A stretch of 64,000 nt of DNA from PALSA-693 sp963834725 (GCA_963834725.1 CAWICN010000001.1:1612001-1676000), one strand, 5' to 3'; shown: positions 38,342 to 46,704, counted from the first letter of the stretch. Translations and numbers: made by a program. The notes: generated from the sequence alone by a model not told the origin.

Positions 38342-38750
38342 GGTTTGCGTCCGCGTCGTTGGGGCACTGGCCTGCCGGCTCGGGTCGGTAGGCGGCGGTC
38401 ATGAGCTCGAACCGGTGCCGGTCGAGGTCGTCGAAGTACACGCCGCCGCCGCCGTACCGGTGGTTGATCTGTCCGGGCTGGGTGCGGCGGGGGTCGGCGT
38501 AGGTCGGGACATCGGAGTTGAGGAGCCGCTGGGGAGCGGGGTCGAAGGTGGTGTCATCGACGAGGAACGCAACGTGGATAGGTTGCATGCCGGCCGCGTT
38601 GTCGTAGTCGAGGGTGACGGTGCCGACCTGGACCGGCTGGAAGTGGCTGACCGGCACTCCCACCGGGAGTTCGAGGATGTCGGCGAGGAACCGGGCCGAA
38701 AGAGCCTTGTCACTGGCGGGGACGATGAGATGGTTGACCTGGATGCTCAT
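38334..38750 (-). CDS. VOC-fold (glyoxalase/dioxygenase-like) protein
   Basis: 138 residues with a perfect AAAGGAGGTG ribosome binding site. Two beta-alpha-beta-beta-beta modules: VNHLIVPASDKALSARFLADILELPVG and GGGGVYFDDLDRHRFELMTAAY, with candidate metal ligands His7 and Glu near the end. Member of the MarR operon. Likely metal-dependent lyase, isomerase or resistance-type binding protein; substrate unknown. Confidence 0.88.
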   Translation of the reverse strand: MSIQVNHLIVPASDKALSARFLADILELPVGVPVSHFQPVQVGTVTLDYDNAAGMQPIHVAFLVDDTTFDPAPQRLLNSDVPTYADPRRTQPGQINHRYGGGGVYFDDLDRHRFELMTAAYRPEPAGQCPNDADANHG

Positions 38751-38787
38751 AGATGCACCTCCTTTCTCTTGGTCGGAGCGCTGTTCG

Positions 38788-39213
38788 TCACGTTCGGTCG
38801 GGTTCGCCGCCGGCTGGGCGAGCCGCGGCCGACAGCGGCGGGGCCCCTGGGGTGCCAGCGACGAAGCTCATGTGGATCGCGGCCAGCTGCCAGCGGTCGT
38901 GGCGGCAGATGAGGGTAAGCGTGGCCCGGACGGTCTCGAATGGGAGAGGATCGCTGCCCAGTGTGCCGTTGGCGCTCTGGCGGGCAGTCACGACAGCGGC
39001 GTTGCCGTAGTCGCGCCGCTGGATCTCTTCCAACTCGAAACGGTCATAGGTGAGCCCACCTTGAAAGCGGGCCAGCCAGGTCTGTTTGGGAAGGACGAAG
39101 CCCAGTGGGCCGATCCCGGCGAAGTCGTCGGTCAGGAGCCGGTCGAGGGTTGAGACGTCGCCGTTGATTTCGGCGGCGGCCCAGTCGGCGAGAAGGTCGT
39201 CGATCGCAGTCAT
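38788..39213 (-). CDS. SnoaL/NTF2-like protein (DUF4440 type)
   Basis: 141 residues. LLADWAAAEINGDVSTLDRLLTDDFAGIGPLGFVLPKQTWL is the typical NTF2-like start, followed by NAAVVTARQSANGTL and a final strand RWQLAAIHMSF. Its ATG overlaps the marR stop (ATGA). Such proteins act as small-molecule isomerases, hydrolases or binding proteins; the substrate is unknown. Confidence 0.88.
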   Translation of the reverse strand: MTAIDDLLADWAAAEINGDVSTLDRLLTDDFAGIGPLGFVLPKQTWLARFQGGLTYDRFELEEIQRRDYGNAAVVTARQSANGTLGSDPLPFETVRATLTLICRHDRWQLAAIHMSFVAGTPGAPPLSAAARPAGGEPDRT

Positions 39214-39665
39214 CGGGTGCTCCTTTCGTGGTTGGCTGCGCTTGTGTTGGCCGCCATGCGGTCCAGATGGCGGCCGAGCTGGGTCAGGTCGCGTTCGCTG
39301 AACCCGGCTCGGAGCTGCTCGTCGAAAGCCAGCACGCGCTGCAGCAGCGCGAAGAACAGCTTCTCGCCAGCGGCGGTGATCTCGACTTGGTGGACCCGCC
39401 GGTTAGCGGGGTCACGGCGGCGGTTGACAAGCCCGGCGGCTTCCATCCGGTTGAGGTGATGGGTGAGGGTGGCGCCCTCGATGCCGATGGCGGCGGCGAT
39501 CTCGCTCTGCGCGCCGTAGGTCTGGGCCCTGAGGGAGACCAGAATCACCCAGACGGGTAGCGAGCCGCCGGCTTCGGCGAGCACCGAATCGAAGGCTCGG
39601 CTCACGGTTCTTGCGACCCGTGTGAGGCGCAAGCCGATCGGCTCGTGGTCAGGCGGCCCGGCCAT
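39210..39665 (-). CDS. MarR-family transcriptional regulator
   Basis: 151 residues with GGAGGAGG upstream. Winged helix: AQSEIAAAIGIEGATLTHHLNRMEAAGLVNRRRDPANRRVHQVEITAAG, with the DxRxxR-like wing (DPANRRVHQ). Second gene of the operon, overlapping the deazaflavin reductase gene before it and the NTF2-like gene after it. The two palindromes at 40102-40127 upstream of the operon are its probable binding sites, giving autoregulation in response to a ligand. Confidence 0.95.
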   Translation of the reverse strand: MAGPPDHEPIGLRLTRVARTVSRAFDSVLAEAGGSLPVWVILVSLRAQTYGAQSEIAAAIGIEGATLTHHLNRMEAAGLVNRRRDPANRRVHQVEITAAGEKLFFALLQRVLAFDEQLRAGFSERDLTQLGRHLDRMAANTSAANHERSTR

Positions 39666-40077
39666 CTCCGACCTCCTCCCCTTCGAACATGGCCGTGTCC
39701 GGGGTGGCCACCGCCACCGCGGCCTTCATCGCTGCGAAGGCGACGGGACGGCTCACCTCGTCCGGGTCGCGCACCCGCTCCGGGCGGCCTATAACTCGCT
39801 GGCCGGCGATCGACAGGTCGACCGCCTGGCCGTCATTCAGGTTGCGGGTCCAGCGTCCGCCGCCCGGCGCCAGCAGTGTTTCGCCGTCGCGGACGTAGCT
39901 CACCGGCTGCTCGTAGGTGCGGCCCGTGCGACGGCCGACATGGGTCACCACCATCAACCGCCTGCTCGGCGGGGTCGGGAACGGCAGTCGCAGCACCCGC
40001 CGCATCGGCCGGTTGACCGCCTTCATCATCTTCGCCCGGCTTTCCATCCGCTTACGGGTGGTCTGGGAGACCGCCAT
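39649..40077 (-). CDS. Deazaflavin (F420)-dependent nitroreductase-family protein
   Basis: 142 residues from ATG 40077 (a GTG at 40086 is the alternative). Contains LMVVTHVGRRTGRTYEQPVSYVRDGETLLAPGGGRWTRNLNDGQAVDL, the Ddn/DUF385 split-barrel signature. Proteins of this family use reduced F420 to reduce quinones, aromatics or nitro compounds. First gene of the MarR operon. Confidence 0.9.
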   Translation of the reverse strand: MAVSQTTRKRMESRAKMMKAVNRPMRRVLRLPFPTPPSRRLMVVTHVGRRTGRTYEQPVSYVRDGETLLAPGGGRWTRNLNDGQAVDLSIAGQRVIGRPERVRDPDEVSRPVAFAAMKAAVAVATPDTAMFEGEEVGDGRAA

Positions 40078-40101
40078 CGCTCTCACCCCAATCCCTTTTC
40101 G

Positions 40102-40127
40102 TTAGATCTCTAATGTTAGATATCTAA
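40102..40127. promoter_or_regulatory. Twin MarR operator sites
   Basis: TTAGATCTCTAA (40102-40113) and TTAGATATCTAA (40116-40127) share the pattern TTAGA-N2-TCTAA. The second is a perfect palindrome. They begin 14 bases apart, about 25-50 bases upstream of the first gene of the operon. Size and symmetry suit MarR dimers; the identity of the bound regulator is inferred from position. Confidence 0.8.
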
Positions 40128-40632
40128 TCGTGAGATGTCAAGGGATCGGGGTGGGGGTGCCGGCAGACACAGGTTCCGTATGTGTAGGCGGCGAGCAGCG
40201 GGCATTGTGGTGGGGATCACGCTGCAGTGCCGGTGATCGGAGAGGTTCGACCCGGCGTCCTCGAGAGCGGCGTCGATTGATCCCGGCTCGGCATCGATGC
40301 CTCGCTCCCATCAGATGTCGGGCCCGAGGTGGTACACGTGCCCATAGATTGGCGGGCGTGGTCGAGGTGTCCGCGGAGCGACGACGAAGTGGGGCGCGCC
40401 GAGTGGGACGAGGGGGGCGCCGTGGCGTCGTGGGTCGCCGCACTTCTTCGCCAGCGAGCGGGACTTCTTTCTGCCCGTCGCTGCACATCACACGGGTGGA
40501 TGGGCACCTCCACGTGCGGTTCGACGAGAAGGGGCTGCAGGACTTTCTGCAAGCCTGCTTCGTGTAGGGCCACGACCTGCCGCGATGACCGCAGCCACGT
40601 GGAGATCGACGCTCTGCCCCGAATGGAGAGTG
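40128..40632. other. Stretch with at most a decayed coding remnant
   Basis: No intact gene. A forward frame ending at 40567 has a protein-like end (ITRVDGHLHVRFDEKGLQDFLQACF), but what precedes it is of random composition. It may be the tail of a lost gene; I cannot name it. Confidence 0.3.
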
Positions 40633-41013
40633 GTGCAGGTGATCAAGAAGCTTCAGGCGGTTGCGCTGGACTGCCCAGACCCGGTTCAACTCGCAGAGTT
40701 CTACGCCGAACTGCTGGGCGGCCGGATGGTAATGGAACCGGAGGACCCTGACTGGGTGGAGGTGGTTGGCTTCGAAGGGACGCCGCTCGCCTTCCAGCGC
40801 GTGGACGGCTACCGCCCGCCGAGCTGGCCGGGGCAGGAGCACCCCCAGCAGGTCCACCTCGACTTCGACGTGGACGACCTCGAAACGGACGAGAAACGGG
40901 TGCTCGAGCTCGGCGCGACCTTGCTGGAGCCCACCGACCAGCTCCGCCCGGACGCCAACTGGCGGGTCTACGCCGACCCGGCCGGGCATCCGTTCTGCCT
41001 CTGTCTCCACTGA
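40633..41013 (+). CDS. VOC-fold protein (glyoxalase-like)
   Basis: About 126 residues. Start chosen at GTG 40633 with GGAG upstream; GTG at 40630 or 40639 is also possible. Core: KKLQAVALDCPDPVQLAEFYAELLGGRMVMEP, GTPLAFQRVDGYRPPSWPG, QVHLDFDVDDLETDEKRVLELGATLLE and the closing VYADPAGHPFCLCLH. This is the single-domain VOC type very common in actinobacteria; substrate unknown. Confidence 0.88.
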   Translation: MQVIKKLQAVALDCPDPVQLAEFYAELLGGRMVMEPEDPDWVEVVGFEGTPLAFQRVDGYRPPSWPGQEHPQQVHLDFDVDDLETDEKRVLELGATLLEPTDQLRPDANWRVYADPAGHPFCLCLH

Positions 41014-41384
41014 CCCGGCATTCTGGCTCGGTACGCCGCAAGCCTACGCCGGCGGACGAAGTCACTCCCGTCCCGGTCATCGCCACGGCGACGCCCTACG
41101 GGAAGGACCGCTACGACCAGTGGAACAACTTCCGCGACGCCCCGGAGGGCAACGTCCCAGGCGCGGCTTCTACTTGGGCACGGTCCAGATCTCGGACCAC
41201 ACCGCCTTCGAAGCGCCTGATCCCGGGTATCGGGTCCCGCGGCTACGCCACCCTGAAAGTGGAAACAGTCGGCTGCCGCTTCGGGGCTGGCTTCGACTGT
41301 CGGGTGTTGCGGCGAAGGGGCATTGCTTGCGCCGGTCGTAGGCAAGTGCTCGCCTGGGGCATGGCGGATTGCCAAACTGGCGTT
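41014..41384. other. Unidentified coding remnant within a gene-free stretch
   Basis: From 41061 a forward frame reads VTPVPVIATATPYGKDRYDQ then WNNFRDAPEGN and, after a shift, RGFYLGTVQISDHTAFEAP. This looks like real protein sequence but has no start and several frame changes. I do not recognise it. Nothing else is visible here. Confidence 0.35.
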
Positions 41385-41739
41385 ATGAGTCAGCTCCTCT
41401 GCCCCGTCGTTGTCGGCCGGGCGGGTGAGGTCCGGGCGTTGGAGTCTGCCCTCGAGGGAACCTTGGCGGGCGGGGGTGGTTGTGTTGTGCTCACTGGAGA
41501 GGCCGGGATCGGCAAGTCTCGTCTGATTCGCGAGTTGCTACGAATGGCCGCCGACCGTCAGGTGAGGGTGGTCGGCGGCCGAGCCGTTCCCGGGTCGACC
41601 ACCACCGCCTACCGCCCGGTGAGCGAGGCCCTGCTCCAGCTTCTGCGCAGCACGCCGTTGCCCGACGATCTGTCGCTTGGACCGTGGCTATCGCATCTCG
41701 CAGCCGTTCTGCCCGGGGTCGTGGCTGTCGGCAGGCCAG
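41385..41739 (+). pseudogene. Truncated N-terminus of a LuxR-type AAA regulator
   Basis: MSQLLCPVVVGRAGEVRALE is followed by Walker A VLTGEAGIGKSRLIREL, the AAA module of large LuxR/MalT-like regulators, which normally run to about 900 residues. After some 115 residues (LSHLAAVLPGVVAVGRPDE) the sequence joins a fragment of an unrelated antitoxin gene. The regulator is lost. Confidence 0.82.
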
Positions 41740-41835
41740 ATGAGGCTGGAGGCCATCGCCGTCGCCCAGGGTCGCCGACTGGCGGATGTCAGCCGTGACG
41801 CCCTCGACGAGTATGCCCGCCGCCATTCCGCATAA
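41740..41835 (+). pseudogene. C-terminal scrap of a ribbon-helix-helix antitoxin
   Basis: The frame reads MRLEAIAVAQGRRLADVSRDALDEYARRHSA then TAA, the usual helix-helix end of CopG/RHH antitoxins. The DNA-binding strand is missing and it abuts the LuxR fragment. The internal ATG is probably not a real start. Confidence 0.55.
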
Positions 41836-41930
41836 TGCGGATTACCGGTGCTCATGACCCACCTTGGACCCAATCATCTTGCTAGCACTCATCATCTTGA
41901 TCCTCATGATCCGGATGAAGAAGTGATCTA

Positions 41931-43093
41931 GTGTAGTGTCCACCGTGTGAGCGCGCGATTGTTGTAGGGTTTTGGTATGGCTCATCCTCCTGCCGCCCCT
42001 TTGGAGTTGTTGCTCGAAGAGCGTGGACAGCTCGAGGCCATCGCTGCGAATACGACCTTGCCGCATCGGGCGGTGCGCGAGGCCAAGGGGCTGTTGATGG
42101 CGGCCGACGGTGTCGCTAATACGGTCATCGGTGAGCGTCTGGGGGTGTCGCGCTCGACGGTGCTGGGTTGGCGGCGCGACTTCGTCGAGCATGGGGTCGA
42201 GTGGGTGGGCAAGGTCCGTCCGGGCCGGGGTCCCAAGCCGACGATCTCTCAGGACAGGATCGAGGCGATGGTGCACGACACGTTGCACACCACGCCGCCG
42301 GGGGCGACGCACTGGTCGGTGCGTTCGATGGCCAAGCACTGTGGGTTGTCGAAGTCGAAGGTGCAGGAGATCTGGGCGGCTCGGGGGATCAGGCCGCATC
42401 TGGTCGAGACGTTCAAGCTGTCCAACGACAAGCGTTTCGAGGAGAAGTTGCGGGATGTGGTGGATCTGTATCTGAACCACCCGGACGATGAGGTGGTGCT
42501 GTCGGTGGACGAGAAGAGCCAGATCCAGGCGCTGAATCGGACCCAGCCCAGCCTGCCGATGAAGCCGGGCCGTGCGGGCACCATGACCCACGATTACAAG
42601 CGCAACGGGACCACCACGCTGTTCGCGGCGTTGAACATCTTGACTGGGATGCTGTTGTTCAAGTGCATGCCCCGGCATCGAAACGACGAGTTCTTGAAGT
42701 TCCTGCGGCTGATCGATCGCAGCATCGACAAGGGCAAGAAGATCCACTTGATTGTCGACAACTACGGGACCCATAAGCACGAGAACGTCCAAGCCTGGCT
42801 GGCCAAGCATCCCCGTTTCACCTTGCATTTCATCCCGACCAGCTCCAGTTGGCTCAACATGGTGGAACGCTGGTTCCGGGACCTCACCGATAAGAGGATC
42901 CGTCGAGGCAGTTTCAACAGCGTGGCCGATCTGATCGCCGCCATCGAGGACTACATCGCTCATCACAACGCTGAGCCCAAGCATTACAAGTGGACCAAGA
43001 CCGCCGAAGAGATCATCGAGAAAGTTCGCCGGGGACGAGTTGCCCTTCAACAGATAGCCGCATGAAGCGCGCGCCACTCAAAGGACACTGCAC
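41931..43093 (+). mobile_element. Complete IS630-family insertion sequence
   Basis: 1163 bp bounded by inverted ends, left GTGTAGTGTCC and right (reverse complement) GTGCAGTGTCC, each followed by a GC-rich inner part (AGCGCGCG / GGCGCGCGC). Directly outside each end is TA (41929-41930 and 43094-43095), the target duplication of IS630/Tc1-like elements. One intact transposase fills it, so this copy may be active. Confidence 0.93.
41977..43065 (+). CDS. IS630-family transposase
   Basis: 362 residues, undamaged. N-terminal HTH region (GVANTVIGERLGVSRSTVLGWRRDFVEHG), a second HTH-like part (THWSVRSMAKHCGLSKSKVQEIW), and a DDE core with Asp178 (LSVDEKSQIQ), Asp261 (LIVDNYGTHK) and Glu297 (LNMVERWFRDLTDKRI). 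It cuts and pastes the element at TA sites. Confidence 0.97.
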   Translation: MAHPPAAPLELLLEERGQLEAIAANTTLPHRAVREAKGLLMAADGVANTVIGERLGVSRSTVLGWRRDFVEHGVEWVGKVRPGRGPKPTISQDRIEAMVHDTLHTTPPGATHWSVRSMAKHCGLSKSKVQEIWAARGIRPHLVETFKLSNDKRFEEKLRDVVDLYLNHPDDEVVLSVDEKSQIQALNRTQPSLPMKPGRAGTMTHDYKRNGTTTLFAALNILTGMLLFKCMPRHRNDEFLKFLRLIDRSIDKGKKIHLIVDNYGTHKHENVQAWLAKHPRFTLHFIPTSSSWLNMVERWFRDLTDKRIRRGSFNSVADLIAAIEDYIAHHNAEPKHYKWTKTAEEIIEKVRRGRVALQQIAA

Positions 43094-43111
43094 TAGCGCC
43101 CCGCCGACAAG

Positions 43112-43141
43112 GAGAGCCCCCGGGTGCGACCGGGGGCTCTC
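43112..43141. terminator. Hairpin terminator
   Basis: Perfect 12-bp stem GAGAGCCCCCGG / CCGGGGGCTCTC with a six-base loop. It lies just outside the IS630 right end and before the HTH gene. The style, GAGAGCCCCC, is common in phage and tRNA-adjacent actinobacterial DNA. Confidence 0.75.
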
Positions 43142-43153
43142 ACCTTGGATCCA

Positions 43154-43170
43154 GGCTGCTTCAAGCAGCC
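43154..43170. promoter_or_regulatory. Operator-like palindrome upstream of the HTH gene
   Basis: GGCTGCTT-C-AAGCAGCC is a perfect dyad with 8-bp arms and a one-base centre, 50 bases before the HTH gene. It could be that protein's own binding site. Confidence 0.5.
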
Positions 43171-43220
43171 ATCCTGCTAGCACGCTCAGCCTACCACACC
43201 TGTACCATTGAGGGACAGTG

Positions 43221-43427
43221 ATGGATGTTGCGAAGGTGGTGACGTTGAGGGCGGCCGGCCGCGCCCAGCGGATCTTCGAGCGGGCGCAGGCGACCCGGGA
43301 CCGGGCGGTATGCGACGCAGTCGGCTCGGGCGCGTCGCTGCGGGAGATCGCCGCCGCCACCGGCATTCCGCACATGAGCGTAAAACGCATCTGGCAACGG
43401 AGCGACACATTGTCTCGCTCCGGATAA
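43221..43427 (+). CDS. Small helix-turn-helix protein
   Basis: 68 residues from ATG 43221 with AGGGA upstream; GTG 43218 is an alternative. Helix-turn-helix: GASLREIAAATGIPHMSVKRIW, preceded by a helical arm (AQRIFERAQATRDRAVCDAV). It resembles DNA-binding proteins of phage or toxin-antitoxin loci. The HicB-like gene starts 11 bases downstream, so the two probably form an operon. Confidence 0.75.
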   Translation: MDVAKVVTLRAAGRAQRIFERAQATRDRAVCDAVGSGASLREIAAATGIPHMSVKRIWQRSDTLSRSG

Positions 43428-43438
43428 CGGGAGGAGTG

Positions 43439-43687
43439 ATGAGCCGCTCGTACACCCTGGTCCTGGAATCCGGGGACCACAACTGGTCCGCCTACTTCCC
43501 CGAGGTTCCCGGCTGTGTGGCCACCGGGGCCACCCGGGACGAAACCATCGCCGTCGCCACCGAAGCGCTGGAGTTCCATCTTGAGGGATTGCGTGACGCT
43601 GGCGAAACGGTGCCCGAGCCGCACCGACACCCGTTTCACGATCCGGGCCCATGGCCGAAGGGCCGGCCGGCGTCATCGGGGTCGTAG
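43439..43687 (+). CDS. HicB-like antitoxin-family protein
   Basis: 82 residues with GGAGG six bases before ATG 43439. Core: YTLVLESGDHNWSAYFPEVPGCVATGATRDETIAVATEALEFHLEGLRDAGE, the HicB partial RNase-H fold. No HicA gene is next to it; the adjacent HTH protein may supply DNA binding. Its 3' end overlaps the opposing phage-like gene by 52 bases, and the last 15 or so residues may be non-native. Confidence 0.85.
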   Translation: MSRSYTLVLESGDHNWSAYFPEVPGCVATGATRDETIAVATEALEFHLEGLRDAGETVPEPHRHPFHDPGPWPKGRPASSGS

Positions 43688-44771
43688 CGGTACACCTCCG
43701 CCGGGGCGGTCCCGTCGGTGGGGTAGCGGTCGGGGTCGGGGTCGGGTTCGAGGCCCCGGTCGGCGACGGCGTCGCAGAGGGCGGCGATGGTGAGCAGGGC
43801 GGCCCGGGCGACGTCGATGGGGCGCTCGAGGCGGGCCAGGGTGACGCCGGGCAGGCGGGCTCTCCATTCGGCCCGGACCCGGTCGGCCAAGTCGGGCCGG
43901 TAGCGGCCGAGGACAGCCAGGCCGTAGGCGACCTGGCCGATATCGTCGGCGTCGATGGCGGGGGGGCCGGCCACCAGACCCGGCGGCGGGTCCGGGTCGA
44001 TGGTGGCCAGCCCCTCATCCTGCCCGGCGCCAGTAGGAGTGTGGCCGGGCAGTCTTCTTGGGCACCGCCCCCGCCCGCTCCGTCGACGACGACGCCATGG
44101 CCATGGCGGTGCAGCAGGGCGTAAATGTGCGGGTCGACGGTGCGCATGTTCACCGCCATCTCCTGATAGTTGAGGGTGCCGAACAGGGCGCCGCGCCGGC
44201 CGTACAGCTGGGCTGCGTACATGACCGCCGCGAAAGTGACATTGGCCGGCCAGCCGTCGTCGCCTTCGTCGCCGGCCAGCCAGGCGACCGGGTCGAGGGC
44301 GCCGAGGTCGGGACGGAGCAGGACCACGACGGCGTTAGCGGCCGCCATGACGCCGGCGATGATGGTGATCCGCCAGTCGGGCCCGGCGGCGCGCAGGTCG
44401 TAGACGGTGCGGGCGGGCAGTCGGGCGGAGGTGTCGGAGAACAGTCGGATCTCGGCGAGCGTCGCTTCGAGGAGGGTGACGTTGAACGTGCCGTACAGTT
44501 CGCCGCCGGGGTGGTCGCGGATCTCGGCGAACAGTTCGGCGTCGGTGAGGGGAAGGTCGTGGCCGTCTTCGTCGGCGACGCTCACCTGCATGGCGAAGGC
44601 GTCACCTTGGTAGACGTTGAGGTTGACCACGGCGGGCAGGGCGTCGAGGGTGACCGGCCCGGGCCGGCCGTCCAGGTTGAGGGTGACCGACCCGGCGATG
44701 TTGGCGAGCGGGTCGGTCACCCCGAGGGCGTGCAGCCAGGCGGCCCGGGTGGCCGGCGGCGAGATGGTCAT
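43636..44771 (-). pseudogene. Phage structural proteins (baseplate/connector-like), frameshifted
   Basis: From ATG 44771 the first part (LDALPAVVNLNVYQGDAFAMQV, AELFAEIRDHPGGELYGTFNV) resembles N-terminal domains of phage baseplate upper proteins. The middle (NVTFAAVMYAAQLYGRRGAL, MRTVDPHIYALLHRHG) resembles head-tail connector proteins. Near 44070 coding shifts frame and continues GLATIDPDPPPGLVAGPPAIDADDIG to RYDPDDAGRPFGHGPGS at 43636. I infer two or three former phage genes run together. The family calls are tentative. Confidence 0.5.
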
Positions 44772-44786
44772 AGCCCAGTGTGGCTC

Positions 44787-45035
44787 TCAGCGGCGTTCTG
44801 CGGCGTGGATCACCACACGCTGACCGTCGTCGTCGTGGGCGGAGCCGTTACAGCGAGCGCAGGCGGCCCGCAGATTGTGGGGATGGTCGGTACCGCCATA
44901 CCGGCGGGGGAGGATGTGGTCGACCTCGCCGGCCCGGCCGGCGCAGCCGGGATACTGCAGCTGGCAGGCGTACCCGTCGCGGGCCAGGATCTGGGCGCGC
45001 ACATGGCGCCAGGCCGCCGACCAGTGCGGGTTCAC
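44787..45035 (-). CDS. HNH endonuclease
   Basis: 82 residues from GTG 45035. AWRHVRAQILARDGYACQL, CAGRAGEVDHILPRRYGGTDHPHNLRAACARCN form the HNH motif, with zinc Cys pairs (CQLQYPGC, CARCN). Small HNH enzymes of this type stand next to phage terminase genes and assist DNA packaging. Here the terminase is absent and connector-like remnants follow, so this is a prophage scrap. Confidence 0.88.
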   Translation of the reverse strand: MNPHWSAAWRHVRAQILARDGYACQLQYPGCAGRAGEVDHILPRRYGGTDHPHNLRAACARCNGSAHDDDGQRVVIHAAERR

Positions 45036-45093
45036 CTTCTCGCGCTGCGCCGGGTGATGCTACGCCGGCCGGCGCGTCGGTGAGGGGAAGGTC

Positions 45094-45624
45094 GTGGCGA
45101 CACCGCTGGCGACGGCATGCCCTGACATGGCCAGCACAACACGGCCACCTCGGTGGCATTTCTTTGGTGTGCTGATCGCAGAGCTGACTGAGCCCGGCAG
45201 CCCGGTAACAGTGGCCGAGGGTGTCCTTCCCGAGGGAGCGTCCCCCCGGGCGCACGTCCACGCCGCCCTCGACGACAGCTTCTACTTGCTCGAAGGCGAC
45301 ATGGTCGTCTGTTGCGGCGACGAGGTATGGGAGGCCCGCGCCGGAAGTTGGGTGCAGTTCCCAGCCGGCGGACCCCATACCTTCCGGGTCCTGGACGGCC
45401 CGGCCCGCGTCCTCGTGGTCCACGCCAACGACAGCTTCCTCGCCGCCGTGCGCGAAATCGGACAGTCCGCCCTCGACGGCGACACGCCGAACACCACACC
45501 GGGCCCAACCGTCGAAGAGCTCAACCGGGCCTTCGCCGCCCACGGCATCACCAATGTCGGCCCGCCAATCGAGCAGGACGAGGCGGCACGTCTGCTCCAC
45601 CAGACAACGACAGGCGTCCACTGA
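45094..45624 (+). CDS. Cupin-domain protein
   Basis: 176 residues from GTG 45094, chosen for GAGGGGAAG just upstream; ATG 45127 is an alternative. Cupin motif 1: GASPRAHVHAALDDSFYLLEGDMVV, motif 2: WVQFPAGGPHTFRVLDGPARVLVVHA. The C-terminal tail is helical. Small-molecule binding or dioxygenase roles are possible; substrate unknown. Confidence 0.88.
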   Translation: MATPLATACPDMASTTRPPRWHFFGVLIAELTEPGSPVTVAEGVLPEGASPRAHVHAALDDSFYLLEGDMVVCCGDEVWEARAGSWVQFPAGGPHTFRVLDGPARVLVVHANDSFLAAVREIGQSALDGDTPNTTPGPTVEELNRAFAAHGITNVGPPIEQDEAARLLHQTTTGVH

Positions 45625-45826
45625 CACCCGATCGCCGGGTCAAACCAACCAGCGGGCTACACCGGCAGGGCAAACAGAGGACCACACGGAACGACAGCGC
45701 AGCCTGATTGGATCGTGTCTGGGCCCGGGCGCCCGCACTCGGCGTTGCGCGGTTTGCATGCTTCCAAGAGTCTTGCCGGTCGCCCGAATAACAGCCGGGG
45801 CCCGGCGATCTGGGCGATCATCGAAA

Positions 45827-45848
45827 GGGGGTTTGGGGGGTTTGGGGG
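45827..45848. other. G-run cluster (possible G-quadruplex element)
   Basis: Three runs of five, six and five G separated by TTT spacers, in the gene-free stretch 45625-45914. A fourth run would have to come from splitting the six-G run or from GGGG further away. Confidence 0.4.
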
Positions 45849-45914
45849 CACGTCTGGTGAACGTTCGGGGCGAGCATCGGGCCCGTACAGGTGTTATGAA
45901 CTCGAACCGAGCGC

Positions 45915-46376
45915 TCAGCTGGTGGTGCCCAGCTCATACGCGGGCCAAGGGCTGACGGTCTCGTGGCCGAACTCTTCCGGTACGACGTCCGCCACCGCCT
46001 CCGCCAAATGCCAGCGGTGGCCGGCGAGGTCCTCGAGGGTGCAGTCCCGCTCCCCATACTCCCGGACGACCGGCGCCTCGAGCACGACGGCACCATGGTC
46101 ACGGGCGCGGGCGAACGCCTCGTCCACGTCGGCCACCCGCACCCGAACCGCGTGGGTGACCCCACCCGGCTGCGGCGGGCGCCGGTCGCCGCCTGCATCG
46201 GCAACGATCACGGCTCCGTCGTCGCCGACGGCCAGCTGAGCTCGGTGGCTATCGCCGATCCGGGTGCGCTCCACGAAGCCGAAGGCAGCGGTCAAGAAGG
46301 CCACCGCGGCGCGCACGTCCGGATAAACAAGGACCGGCACGACCGTCGCCGGCGGCACCGAACGGTTGATCTTCAC
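45915..46376 (-). CDS. VOC-fold protein (glyoxalase/bleomycin-resistance-like)
   Basis: 153 residues from GTG 46376 with GAAGGAAG seven bases upstream. TVVPVLVYPDVRAAVAFLTAAFGFVERTRIGD and HAVRVRVADVDEAFARARDHGAVVLEAP then YGERDCTLEDLAGHRWHLAEAVADVVPEEF are the typical PhnB-like VOC blocks. Function unassigned. Confidence 0.88.
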   Translation of the reverse strand: MKINRSVPPATVVPVLVYPDVRAAVAFLTAAFGFVERTRIGDSHRAQLAVGDDGAVIVADAGGDRRPPQPGGVTHAVRVRVADVDEAFARARDHGAVVLEAPVVREYGERDCTLEDLAGHRWHLAEAVADVVPEEFGHETVSPWPAYELGTTS

Positions 46377-46704
46377 GGGCGCTTCCTTCTTTCGCTCGGG
46401 GGCCAGGCTCCGACCGGCTGGCGATCGGAACTGGCCACGCACATAGTGTTCCATTTCGCGACTCGGGCTATCGGACAGCAAGCCGGGGTCAGGCCGCGGC
46501 GCTAATCGGCTCGGCGCTCAAGCCAGGCGCGGCCCCCAGCGCCACGCCACCTGCCGCGCTCTCTATTGACAAGCAGGCGGCTCGGCCCAGGTCACCCAGA
46601 TAACCGGCGATCGGGGTCGATCTGCTTTGGCTAGGGCCTCGCGAACATGGGACAGGTTCGTGCCCTCAAAATCGGACTGCGCCTGGAGGACTACTTGCGC
46701 CACG

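Noticed and set aside
41842..43077. 411-codon reverse open frame
   Set aside because: Antisense to the intact IS630 transposase.
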